A DNA stretch of 48,457 nucleotides from Geothrix sp. (lineage in GTDB: Bacteria > Acidobacteriota > Holophagae > Holophagales > Holophagaceae). Location of the stretch: positions 1 through 48,457 of the forward strand of contig JAUXSE010000062.1 in NCBI GenBank assembly GCA_030681515.1, given 5' to 3'. Positions 16,766-24,495 of the stretch are shown here, one piece after another. How positions within the stretch are numbered: the first letter of the stretch is position 1; each line of letters starts with the position of its first letter. The notes under the pieces were generated by a model. It did no database searches. It saw nothing but the letters and a program-made list of their open reading frames with translations, and had not been told where the DNA came from. The translations under genes were made by a program, and so were the position numbers.

Positions 16766-19261
16766 ATGCCCATCCGACTCTCCATCCACGCGCTGTTCCA
16801 TTTCGCCGCCGGTTCCCTGCTGGCGCTGCTCACGGCCTGTGGCGGGAGCGGGAACGGCGGGTCGGGGGTTCCAGTCCCCGTGGCGGCCCCTAGCGCCCTG
16901 GTCTACGCGGTGAATCCAGCCACCTACATCGTGGGGCAGGCCATCACGCCAAACCTGCCCAGCCACGGGGGTGGCGCGGTGGACACCTACACCGTGAGCC
17001 CGGCCCTTCCCATGGGTCTGGTCCTGAACGCCGCCTCGGGCATCCTCTCGGGCACGCCGACGGTGGTGACGCCGTCCTATGTCTACACTACTGTGCGGGC
17101 CACCAACGCGGCCGGCAGCACCACCGTCCAGCTCATCCTGGAGGTGAACGCCGCTGCACCCTCGAACTTGACCTATGCCGTGCCCACCGCCACCTACACG
17201 GTGGGCACGGCCATTCCGCCCAACACCCCCTCCCTCAGCGGGGGCGGGGATCTCTACTTTGCGGTGAGCCCGGCGCTGCCGGCTGGCCTCGTGCTGGATG
17301 CGCTCACGGGGATCCTGTCCGGCACGCCCACCGCAGCCGCCTCCCGGGCTGATTACACCGTCACCGTCGGCAACACGAGCGGCACCACCACGGCGCAACT
17401 GAGCCTGACCGTCCAGGCCGCGCTGGACGTGGCCCCGGCCATCTCCACCCAGCCCGCGAGCCTGACGGTGACCGCTCCCCAGCCCGCCTCCTTCTCGGTG
17501 ACGGCGAGCGGCACCGCCCCCTTGCAGTACCAGTGGAAAAAGAATGGGGTGAACGTGGGCACGAACGCGGCCACCTTCTCCCTGGCCACCACGGCTACGA
17601 CGGATGCGGGAAGCTACACCGTGACCGTCAGCAACACGGCCGGCAGCGTCACCAGCAATGCCGCGCTGCTCACCGTCAATGCGGCTCAAGGTATGCCGGC
17701 CTTCACCACTCAGCCCGCCGATGTCACCCTCACCGAGAGGCAAAACGGACAGTTCGTGGTCGCGGCCAGTGGCACGCCCACGCCGACACTGCAATGGCAG
17801 TTGAGAAGTAACAGCTTCGCCTCTTGGGGGAATCTCTCTTCCGAAACAAATCCCACTTTGAATATAGTCGCCGCAACGCTGGCTCAAAACGGGTTCCAGG
17901 TCCGCGTAGTAGCGACCAACAGCGTGGGGGTGACCAACAGCAATGTGGCGACGCTCACGGTCAATCCGGTGCCGCCCAGCCTGACTTGGAAGACAGCACA
18001 ATTACTCGAAACGGACATCGTGAATGATGGCGAATGGCCACAAGTCGCGTTCAATGACGCAGGCAACGGCATGGCCGTCTGGTCTCAATATGACGGGACG
18101 TATTTCAACGTCTGGGCGAGTCACTATGTCGCCGCCACAGGCTGGGAAGCTGCCGAGCTGATTGAAACCGGCACAGGATTCGCAGAACTGCCCCAAGTAG
18201 TCATGGATGCAAATGGAAATGCCACCGCTGTGTGGCAACAAAAAGATGTCAGTGCTGATCGCAAAATTATCGTCGCTAACCGCTACGTGGCCGGCACCGG
18301 TTGGGGTGTGCCTGTCGTGATAGGAACCAATGGGCCAGCAGCGGGTGATGATCAGTCACCGCAAATCGCAATAGACCCCAGCGGGAATGTGATTGCGGTA
18401 TGGAACCTGATGCGTGTTGGCAGTACGACTGTTTGGGCCAACCGTTATGCGGTGGGCACAGGTTGGGGTACTGCCAGCCAGATTGGCACTGGCCATCCCA
18501 TCTACCTCAATACGCTTCCACAAATTTCCGTGGATGCCGCGGGCAATGGTTTTGCGGTGTGGCAGCAAGCCAACGGTTCGATTCTCAACATCTGGAGTAA
18601 CCGCTTTGCTGTTGGCACGGGTTGGGGGTCGGCTGTTTTGATAAGCGATAGTGCGCAGGCCAGTCGCGATCCAAAAATTGCAGCCGACATAAATGGCAAC
18701 GCGATGGCGGTATGGGGGCAATTCAATCTAACCACTTCAGCGCATGACATTTTCGCCAATCGTTATGTGGCAGGTGCGGATTGGGGTACAGCCACAGCGA
18801 TACAAGCCAACAGTGCGGTTAACAATGCCGCCCGCCCAAAAATAGCTTTCGATGCGGCGGGTAATGCGATAGCAGCCTGGTATCAATTTGGCAGCTTTGG
18901 TCCCTACAGCATTTGGGCGAATCGTTATGTGGCGGGTACCGGCTGGGGAACAGAAACACTCATTGAAACAAATAACGCGGGTGATGCCGCCAACGTCAGC
19001 ATAGGCATGGATAGCGGCGGCAATGCCATCGTGGTCTGGCAACAAGCTGATGCCAATCTATTCAGGGAAATTTATTCCAATCGTTACGTGGTGGGCACAG
19101 GCTGGGGAACAGTCGCATTGGTAGAGCCTGGTAACTACCGTACAGGCCAGGCCCATCTTCCACAGATCGCCGTGAATGCCAATGGCAAGGCCCTTGTTGT
19201 GTGGCAGCGGTACAACAGCAGTGGCTTAATTCCCAGTATCTGGGGAAATGCAACCCAGTGA
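16766..19261 (+). CDS. Chimeric surface lipoprotein: Ig-like N-half, foreign-looking 8-blade propeller C-half
   Basis: 831 aa; the ATG with GAGGTG is preferred over a start 45 nt upstream that overlaps element C. Lipobox LLTAC then GGSGNGG. Two He_PIG domains (~42-129, 131-216), two Ig domains (~222-308, 310-400; PASLTVTAPQPASFSVTASG), then eight ~50-residue blades (~407-831) with AVWQQ and NRYVAGTGWGT cores. Base composition changes inside the gene. Sampled 60-base lines run about 75% GC near 17.46 kb but 50-55% near 18.7-18.85 kb, with AAT/AAA/TTG-rich codons. The propeller half was probably acquired and fused to a resident anchor. Element C drives it. Confidence 0.9.
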   Translation: MPIRLSIHALFHFAAGSLLALLTACGGSGNGGSGVPVPVAAPSALVYAVNPATYIVGQAITPNLPSHGGGAVDTYTVSPALPMGLVLNAASGILSGTPTVVTPSYVYTTVRATNAAGSTTVQLILEVNAAAPSNLTYAVPTATYTVGTAIPPNTPSLSGGGDLYFAVSPALPAGLVLDALTGILSGTPTAAASRADYTVTVGNTSGTTTAQLSLTVQAALDVAPAISTQPASLTVTAPQPASFSVTASGTAPLQYQWKKNGVNVGTNAATFSLATTATTDAGSYTVTVSNTAGSVTSNAALLTVNAAQGMPAFTTQPADVTLTERQNGQFVVAASGTPTPTLQWQLRSNSFASWGNLSSETNPTLNIVAATLAQNGFQVRVVATNSVGVTNSNVATLTVNPVPPSLTWKTAQLLETDIVNDGEWPQVAFNDAGNGMAVWSQYDGTYFNVWASHYVAATGWEAAELIETGTGFAELPQVVMDANGNATAVWQQKDVSADRKIIVANRYVAGTGWGVPVVIGTNGPAAGDDQSPQIAIDPSGNVIAVWNLMRVGSTTVWANRYAVGTGWGTASQIGTGHPIYLNTLPQISVDAAGNGFAVWQQANGSILNIWSNRFAVGTGWGSAVLISDSAQASRDPKIAADINGNAMAVWGQFNLTTSAHDIFANRYVAGADWGTATAIQANSAVNNAARPKIAFDAAGNAIAAWYQFGSFGPYSIWANRYVAGTGWGTETLIETNNAGDAANVSIGMDSGGNAIVVWQQADANLFREIYSNRYVVGTGWGTVALVEPGNYRTGQAHLPQIAVNANGKALVVWQRYNSSGLIPSIWGNATQ

Positions 19262-19364
19262 AGGAAGGCAGCCAGCGGGGCATGGGTGGTCGCTACCAAT
19301 GATCCTGCACCCACTGGAATGTTTCAGCACCGATTCGACCCCACCCCTTCCAACGGAGTCCACG

Positions 19365-20873
19365 ATGAAACCTACCGCACCTCAGCGGGCGCTCTTCGCC
19401 GCCAGCACCTTGGCTTTCCTCCTCGCCTGCGGCGGCAGTTCCAGTTCCACCACGGCACCGCCCGCCCCCGTGGCCGGCCCCCTGCTGACCACGCCACCCA
19501 CCGCCCAGGCGGGTTACATCGGTGACCGGGTGACCTACCGGGTGGTGGCCTCGGGCAGCGGCCATGCCTATCAATGGCTCCGCAACGGCAGCGTCCTTTC
19601 CGGGGCCACGGCCGATGCGTACGCCTTGCCGGTCGCGGCGGCCGATGACCAGGCCCGCTACAGCGTTCGGGTCACCGCCTCCACCGGGGGCATCACCACG
19701 AGCCCGGATGCCCTGCTGGATGTCCTCTACGCTGAACCTGCCGTTGTCGCGGGCCACGATCACACCCTGGCCATCACCACGAAGGGGAAGGTCTACGCCT
19801 GGGGCGTGGGCGGCAACGGGCAACTGGGTCTGGGGGACTACCAGGCCCGCATGGTGCCCACGGCGGTGACCCTGCCGGGGCCCGCGGTGCAGGTGGCGGC
19901 GGGCTGGGGGCATTCCCTCGCGCTGCTGGCCGATGGCCGCGTGTTCGCCTGGGGGAACAACCTCAACGGGCAGCTGGGGGATGGCACCACCACCATGCGC
20001 CCCACGCCCGCAGCGGTCCCTGGGCTCACCGGCGCGACCTTCATCACCTGCGGCTACAACCACAACCTGGCGGCGAAGGCGGATCAGTCCATCTGGCTGT
20101 GGGGCTACAACTCCCACGGGCAGCTGGCCCAGGGCGACAAGGCGAACCGCCTGAGCCCGGTGTCCATCCCCGCCGCCGCGTCCCAGATCGCCGATGTGGC
20201 CCTGGGCGAATTGCACACCCTGATCCTGCTGACGACGAACGAGCTGTACGGCAGCGGCGACAATGGCTACGGCCAGCTGGGCCTGCCCTCTGCCAGCGGC
20301 GAGCACTTGACCCTGACCGCCCTCGTCGGCGGCGTGAAGGCGGTTCGGGCCTTCTCCCTGTATAGCGTTGTCCTCGGCACGGATGGCCTGCCCTATGGCA
20401 CCGGGGAGAACGTGTACGGCCCATTGGGGGATGGCAGCATGACGACGCGGTATGCCTGGGTGCCCATGGACACCGGCGGGCTGACCGCCGGGACCACCCT
20501 GAAGGATGTGGTGCCGGGTCAGTATCACACCCTGTTCCTCGGCACCCAGGGGAGCGTGGCGTCCGTCGGCTACAACTGGTACGGCCAGCTGGGACTGGGC
20601 GCGGCCACAACCACTTCTTACACAGCGTCCCAGGGGATCGCCGGGCTCAACGCCCTTGGGGTGAGCGCGGGGTCTCAGTCCTCCTACGCCCTTCTGCCGG
20701 ACCTCAGCGTGAAGGCCTGGGGCTACAACAACAACGGCCGGCTGGGTGATAGCACCGCCACGGACCGGCCGGCGCCCACAACGATCCCCGGGCTCTTCCT
20801 GGGGCCCCTGCCCACGGGGGTGGCGCCGCCGGTGGCGCCAGGTTTGCAGACGAAGGGATCGTCCCGGTTCTGA
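19365..20873 (+). CDS. RCC1-repeat lipoprotein (seven-bladed)
   Basis: 502 aa. The start at MKPTAP has GGAG 7 nt upstream and begins the signal peptide; an in-frame start 117 nt upstream lacks both features. Lipobox FLLAC then GGSSSS. An Ig-like segment (~35-120) precedes seven RCC1/ALATS-type repeats with the core VYAWGxGxNGQLGxG; some are worn (LYGSGDNGYGQLG, PYGTGENVYGPLG). RCC1 repeats form seven-bladed propellers, so the count fits one complete ring. Composition returns to the usual high GC. It is convergent with valS, with 10 bp between stop codons. No copy of the GTGGCCCA element precedes it. Confidence 0.9.
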   Translation: MKPTAPQRALFAASTLAFLLACGGSSSSTTAPPAPVAGPLLTTPPTAQAGYIGDRVTYRVVASGSGHAYQWLRNGSVLSGATADAYALPVAAADDQARYSVRVTASTGGITTSPDALLDVLYAEPAVVAGHDHTLAITTKGKVYAWGVGGNGQLGLGDYQARMVPTAVTLPGPAVQVAAGWGHSLALLADGRVFAWGNNLNGQLGDGTTTMRPTPAAVPGLTGATFITCGYNHNLAAKADQSIWLWGYNSHGQLAQGDKANRLSPVSIPAAASQIADVALGELHTLILLTTNELYGSGDNGYGQLGLPSASGEHLTLTALVGGVKAVRAFSLYSVVLGTDGLPYGTGENVYGPLGDGSMTTRYAWVPMDTGGLTAGTTLKDVVPGQYHTLFLGTQGSVASVGYNWYGQLGLGAATTTSYTASQGIAGLNALGVSAGSQSSYALLPDLSVKAWGYNNNGRLGDSTATDRPAPTTIPGLFLGPLPTGVAPPVAPGLQTKGSSRF

Positions 20874-20883
20874 AATGTCCTGA

Positions 20884-23496
20884 CTACTGGAGCAGCGCCT
20901 TCACCTGCTGGAGGCGCTGCTCGCGTTCCTCGGCCTGGCCCCGCAGCTTGGCCACGGCGGCTTCGGGGGCCTTGGTGACGAAGCTATCGTCGGCCAGGCG
21001 GGCGCGCAGCGGTTCCAATTCCTTTTCCAGTTTGGCCCGTTCCTTTTCGAGCTTGGCCTGTTCGGCGACGGGATCCTTGAGGCCCGCCAGCTCCAGCGCC
21101 ACCGTGCCGCCCGCCACGACGGACACGACTCGCGTGGGCGTGGCGAGATCGTCCTTCGAGAAGGTGACGGATTCCAGCCGGGCGATGGACTTCAGTGCCT
21201 CGGTGAAGGGCTCCAGCTCGAACATGGAACAGAAGGCGGGAACGCGTTTGGCGGGATCCACACCCTGTTCGGCCTTGAGGCGCAGAAAGGCGGACAGGAC
21301 TTCCTGGAAGCGGGGGATGATCGTGGTGTCGCCGCCCTGGACCTGAAGGACTTTCTCATCCATGGGCCAGGATCTCAGAGCCAGCAGAGCTGGCTCTGAG
21401 ATAGGTAATCGCTGCGCGATTACTGCTTCGTGAATTTCCTCTGTCAGGAACGGCACGAAGGGATGCAGGGCCCGCAGCAGGATGTCCAGGAACTGCAGAA
21501 TGGCGGCCTTCTGGCCCGGCGTGCCGCTCAGCAACTGCACCTTGGCCAGCTCGATGTAGGTGGCGCAGAAGTCGTCCCAGACTAAGTGGTACAGCAGATC
21601 CGAGGCCTCATGGAACCGGAACTCCTCCAGGGCCTTCGTGACCGCCGACAAGGTGTCCCTCATCTTTTTGATTAACCAGAATTCGGCCTCGCCGAATTCT
21701 GGCACCGTCGCCAGCGTGATGGATTCATCAAGATTCATTTGGACAAACCGGGACGCGTTCCAGAGCTTGTTGCAGAAGTTGCGGCTGGCTTCGAGGCGCG
21801 CGGTGCTCATGGCGATATCGGTGCCCGGAGCGGCCATGATGGCCAGGGAGAAGCGCAGGGCGTCCGTGCCGTACTCCTCCATCACTTCCAGCGGATCAAT
21901 GACGTTGCCCTTGGTCTTGCTCATCTTCGCGCCGCTGGCATCGCGCACCAGGCTGTTGAAGTAGACCTTGCGGAAGGGCACCTCGCCCATCCAGGTGAGG
22001 CCCGCCATGGCCATGCGCGCCACCCAGAAGAACAGGATGTCGTAGCCCGTGATGAGCACGCTGGTGGGGTAGTAGCGCTTCAGCTCAGCGCTTTCATCAG
22101 GCCATCCGAACACACTGAAAGGCCACAGCGCCGACGAGAACCACGTATCCAACGTATCCGGATCCTGAATCAGTTTTCCATCTCCGCATGCGCAGCATGC
22201 GGAGGGCGCCTCCATCTCCACATGGAGCTCCCCGCAAGACGCACAGGTCCAGGCGGGGATGCGGTGGCCCCAGACCAGCTGGCGGCTGATGCACCAGTCC
22301 TGGATGTTGGTGAGCCAGTGCGCCCAGACCGCCGCGTGATGCTCGGGCGTGAACTGGATGGCGCCGCTCTGGACGGCCTCCAGGGCCTTGGCGGCGGCCT
22401 CCTTCACGTCCATGAACCACTGTTCGCTGACCAGGGGCTCCAGTACGGCGCCGCTGCGGTCGCTGAGCGAGATCTTGTTGACGTAGTCCTCGACCTTCAC
22501 GAGGAAGCCCTGTTCCTCCAGGTCAGCCACGACCCGCTTCCGCGCCTCGAAGCGGTCCAGGCCCGCGTAGACGCCAGCCTCAGCGGTCATCTTTGCATCG
22601 AAGCCGATGATGGTGATGGAGGGCAGGTTCAACCGCTGGCCGGCGGCGAAGTCGTTGGCGTCATGGGCGGGCGTCACCTTCACGCAGCCCGTGCCGAAGG
22701 CGGGATCCACGAAGCTGTCCGCCACCACGGGGATCTGCCGGCCCGTGAGCGGATGATTCATGAGCTTGCCGATCATGCCCTGGTAACGCTCGTCATCGGG
22801 ATGCACAGCCACGGCCGTATCCCCCAGCATGGTCTCGGGCCGGGTGGTGGCCACCACCACATCGCCGCTGCCGTCCGCCAGCGGATAGCGCAGGTGCCAG
22901 AGCTTGCCCCGGCGCTCTTCGTATTTCACTTCCAGATCGCTGAGGGCGGTCTGGAGCGCGGGATCCCACTGGATCATGCGGGGGCCGCGGTAGATGCGCC
23001 CGGCCTTGTAGCTTTCCACGAAGACCTTGCGCACGGCCTTGTTCAGCGAAGGATCCAGCGTGAAGCGGTTGCGGGTCCAGTCCACGGAGCAGCCCATCCG
23101 CCTCAGCTGATGCTCGATGGCGCCCTGGTTCTTCTCCTTCCAGTCCCAGATGCGCTGCTCGAAGGCCTCGCGGCCCAGCTGATGACGGTCCGTGCCTTCG
23201 GCCTTGAGCTGGCGTTCGACCATCATCTGCGTGGCGATGCCCGCGTGATCCGTTCCGGGCACCCAGAGGGCGTCGTAGCCCTGGGCCCGCTTGAAGCGCG
23301 TGAGCACGTCATGGAGGGTGTTCACCAGCGCATGGCCCATGTGCAGGTTGCCGGTGATGTTGGGCGGCGGGATCACGATGGACCAGGGTTCCTTGCCACT
23401 GTCTGGCGCCGCCTCGAAGGCCCTGGCTTCCTCCCATACCGCATACCAGCGCGTCTGCGCCGTCCTGAAATCGAACGCCTTGTCCATTTCGCGCAT
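20884..23496 (-). CDS. valS: Valine--tRNA ligase
   Basis: 870 aa class Ia synthetase that charges tRNA-Val. Seen: PPPNITGNLHMGHAL with the HIGH box at ~52-55, GTDHAGIATQ, DTLDTWFSSALWPFS, KMSKTKG near ~520, paired CxxC motifs (CASCGE and CCACGD) suggesting a bound zinc, and the C-terminal Lys/Glu-rich coiled-coil arm. The second of two nearby ATGs is preferred because AAGGA lies 5 nt before it; the other start is at 23502. Length is near family normal. Oddity: four perfect GC-NNN-GC hairpins lie inside the gene (near residues 434, 602, 694 and 703), apparently at variable surface segments. A fifth sits just upstream. Confidence 0.97.
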   Translation of the reverse strand: MREMDKAFDFRTAQTRWYAVWEEARAFEAAPDSGKEPWSIVIPPPNITGNLHMGHALVNTLHDVLTRFKRAQGYDALWVPGTDHAGIATQMMVERQLKAEGTDRHQLGREAFEQRIWDWKEKNQGAIEHQLRRMGCSVDWTRNRFTLDPSLNKAVRKVFVESYKAGRIYRGPRMIQWDPALQTALSDLEVKYEERRGKLWHLRYPLADGSGDVVVATTRPETMLGDTAVAVHPDDERYQGMIGKLMNHPLTGRQIPVVADSFVDPAFGTGCVKVTPAHDANDFAAGQRLNLPSITIIGFDAKMTAEAGVYAGLDRFEARKRVVADLEEQGFLVKVEDYVNKISLSDRSGAVLEPLVSEQWFMDVKEAAAKALEAVQSGAIQFTPEHHAAVWAHWLTNIQDWCISRQLVWGHRIPAWTCASCGELHVEMEAPSACCACGDGKLIQDPDTLDTWFSSALWPFSVFGWPDESAELKRYYPTSVLITGYDILFFWVARMAMAGLTWMGEVPFRKVYFNSLVRDASGAKMSKTKGNVIDPLEVMEEYGTDALRFSLAIMAAPGTDIAMSTARLEASRNFCNKLWNASRFVQMNLDESITLATVPEFGEAEFWLIKKMRDTLSAVTKALEEFRFHEASDLLYHLVWDDFCATYIELAKVQLLSGTPGQKAAILQFLDILLRALHPFVPFLTEEIHEAVIAQRLPISEPALLALRSWPMDEKVLQVQGGDTTIIPRFQEVLSAFLRLKAEQGVDPAKRVPAFCSMFELEPFTEALKSIARLESVTFSKDDLATPTRVVSVVAGGTVALELAGLKDPVAEQAKLEKERAKLEKELEPLRARLADDSFVTKAPEAAVAKLRGQAEEREQRLQQVKALLQ
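21372..21402. repeat. Perfect 14-bp-arm palindrome inside valS (loop AGA)
   Basis: Arms 21372-21385 and 21389-21402 are exact reverse complements around a 3-nt loop, with apex GC-AGA-GC. On the coding strand it encodes ISEPALLALR, in a segment between conserved blocks of the anticodon-binding domain. Confidence 0.85.
21405..21423. repeat. Perfect 8-bp-arm palindrome inside valS (loop TGC)
   Basis: Arms 21405-21412 and 21416-21423 with apex GC-TGC-GC, only 2 bp from the preceding palindrome, forming a back-to-back pair of about 52 bp. Confidence 0.75.
21676..21702. repeat. Perfect 12-bp-arm palindrome inside valS (loop CTC)
   Basis: Arms 21676-21687 and 21691-21702, apex GC-CTC-GC. It encodes PEFGEAEFW on the coding strand. 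Its 27 bp is a multiple of three. Confidence 0.85.
22182..22204. repeat. Perfect 10-bp-arm palindrome inside valS (loop GCA)
   Basis: Arms 22182-22191 and 22195-22204, apex GC-GCA-GC. It lies between the two CxxC motifs of the zinc-like knuckle. Confidence 0.8.
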
Positions 23497-23524
23497 TGCC
23501 ATCCTTAGTCTTGGCTTTTCCTGA

Positions 23525-23551
23525 CTCCAAATCGGCGTTGCCGATTTGGAG
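23525..23551. repeat. Perfect 12-bp-arm palindrome upstream of valS (loop GTT)
   Basis: Arms 23525-23536 and 23540-23551, apex GC-GTT-GC, about 30 bp upstream of the valS start on its 5' side. It has the same apex rule as the in-gene palindromes but a different arm sequence. It could act as a leader hairpin. Confidence 0.8.
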
Positions 23552-23640
23552 CGAGTGAATCGAACCTCGTTGGAACATCCAGCCCAGTGGATCAGTTTAG
23601 CTGTGGGAGCAGGCGGGTTCCAGCCTGGGATAGCCTGGGC

Positions 23641-24303
23641 TCAGTCGCTCGACATGCGTTCCCACATGTCTTCCCACTCCAGATCGGTCCACCATTCGCG
23701 CTCCAGGCCGTCGCAGGCGGTGCCGTAGGAGGGGCAGGCCACGCAGCCATCGCCGCGGATGGCTTCGGGATCGCGCTGGGGCGGGTAGGCGGCGACCAGG
23801 GCCAGGCCGGCCCCGTGGGCCGCGAGCTCCGCACCGGTCATGGGGCGGGAGGGCAGCTCCCGGATATGGGCGCGGCGCAGGCGCTCCTCGCTTTCGGGGA
23901 ACAGGACGGAGTTTTCGGCATCCATGTGCCGCCAGAGCGAACGGCTGTAGTCCACGGCCAGGGCCTGGATCCGCTGGCGGTCCGCTTCGACCGCCAGGGG
24001 GCCGCCCAGCAGGCCCTCCAGGGCATCCAGCAACCCCGCCATGCGGCGGTGCTCGCCGGTCAGGGCCGCGAGGGGGCCGCGATCCGCCGGCAGCTCGGCC
24101 TGCGTGGCGAGGGCATGGAAGAGAACGAGCTCCTCCTTCCCGTGGTGGAAGTCCCCGGCGTAGCGGCGGAAGAAGGCCATGAACCGCACGCCGTCCGCCG
24201 CTACGCCCTGGCCGGCCAACCGGGCGGTCACGAAGGCCCGGAGGGAACCGGCCACCTGCTCGATGAGATCGTGTTCGGTCCGGAGATCCTCGATGAGCTG
24301 CAC
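23641..24303 (-). CDS. Hemerythrin HHE-domain protein
   Basis: 220 aa from a GTG start with GGAGA 5 nt upstream. The first ~150 residues carry the HHE-type ligand set: TEHD near 10-12, HHGKEE plus H near 53-64, EHRRM near 84, and RHMDAENSVLF near 123. This predicts a di-iron four-helix bundle that senses or carries O2 or NO, in the cytoplasm (no signal). The C-terminal ~70 residues are an extra part with CVACPSYGTAC and a Trp-rich acidic end, possibly a second metal site. It is transcribed divergently from the E1 fusion gene. Confidence 0.85.
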   Translation of the reverse strand: MQLIEDLRTEHDLIEQVAGSLRAFVTARLAGQGVAADGVRFMAFFRRYAGDFHHGKEELVLFHALATQAELPADRGPLAALTGEHRRMAGLLDALEGLLGGPLAVEADRQRIQALAVDYSRSLWRHMDAENSVLFPESEERLRRAHIRELPSRPMTGAELAAHGAGLALVAAYPPQRDPEAIRGDGCVACPSYGTACDGLEREWWTDLEWEDMWERMSSD

Positions 24304-24348
24304 AGTTTCTCCGTTCTTGAGACCCGCAAGAGGCCCATTCTATCCAAG

Positions 24349-24418
24349 GGATGAATTTATGGACCCTGGCATCACTTATTGATCTGCACTGGTCTGTGTA
24401 TGAACTCAAAATTCATCC
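24349..24418. repeat. 10-bp inverted repeat flanking the divergent promoter region
   Basis: Arms 24349-24358 and 24409-24418 (GGATGAATTT and its complement) are 50 bp apart in an AT-rich patch between the hemerythrin and E1 genes. They flank the proposed promoter and could be paired operator sites. Confidence 0.4.
24376..24404 (+). promoter_or_regulatory. Candidate sigma70-like promoter for the E1 fusion gene
   Basis: TTATTG at 24376-24381, 17-bp spacer, TATGAA at 24399-24404, in a locally AT-rich stretch 92 bp before the ATG at 24496. Matches are moderate, and no transcription start is known. Confidence 0.35.
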
Positions 24419-24495
24419 ATCCTGACCCATGGAACCCGGGGATAGACGGGCTATCCGAGGTGCAGGGGCCCCCATGCTAGATTGGGAGGCTCCAG

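Noticed and set aside
21372-21423. The valS palindromes as transcription terminators
   Set aside because: They lie inside the coding sequence of an intact gene and lack T-runs.
23540-23600. tRNA-like T-arm (GGTTCGATTC on the minus strand) upstream of valS
   Set aside because: The stem/loop lengths are wrong and no D-arm, anticodon arm or acceptor pairing could be built around it.
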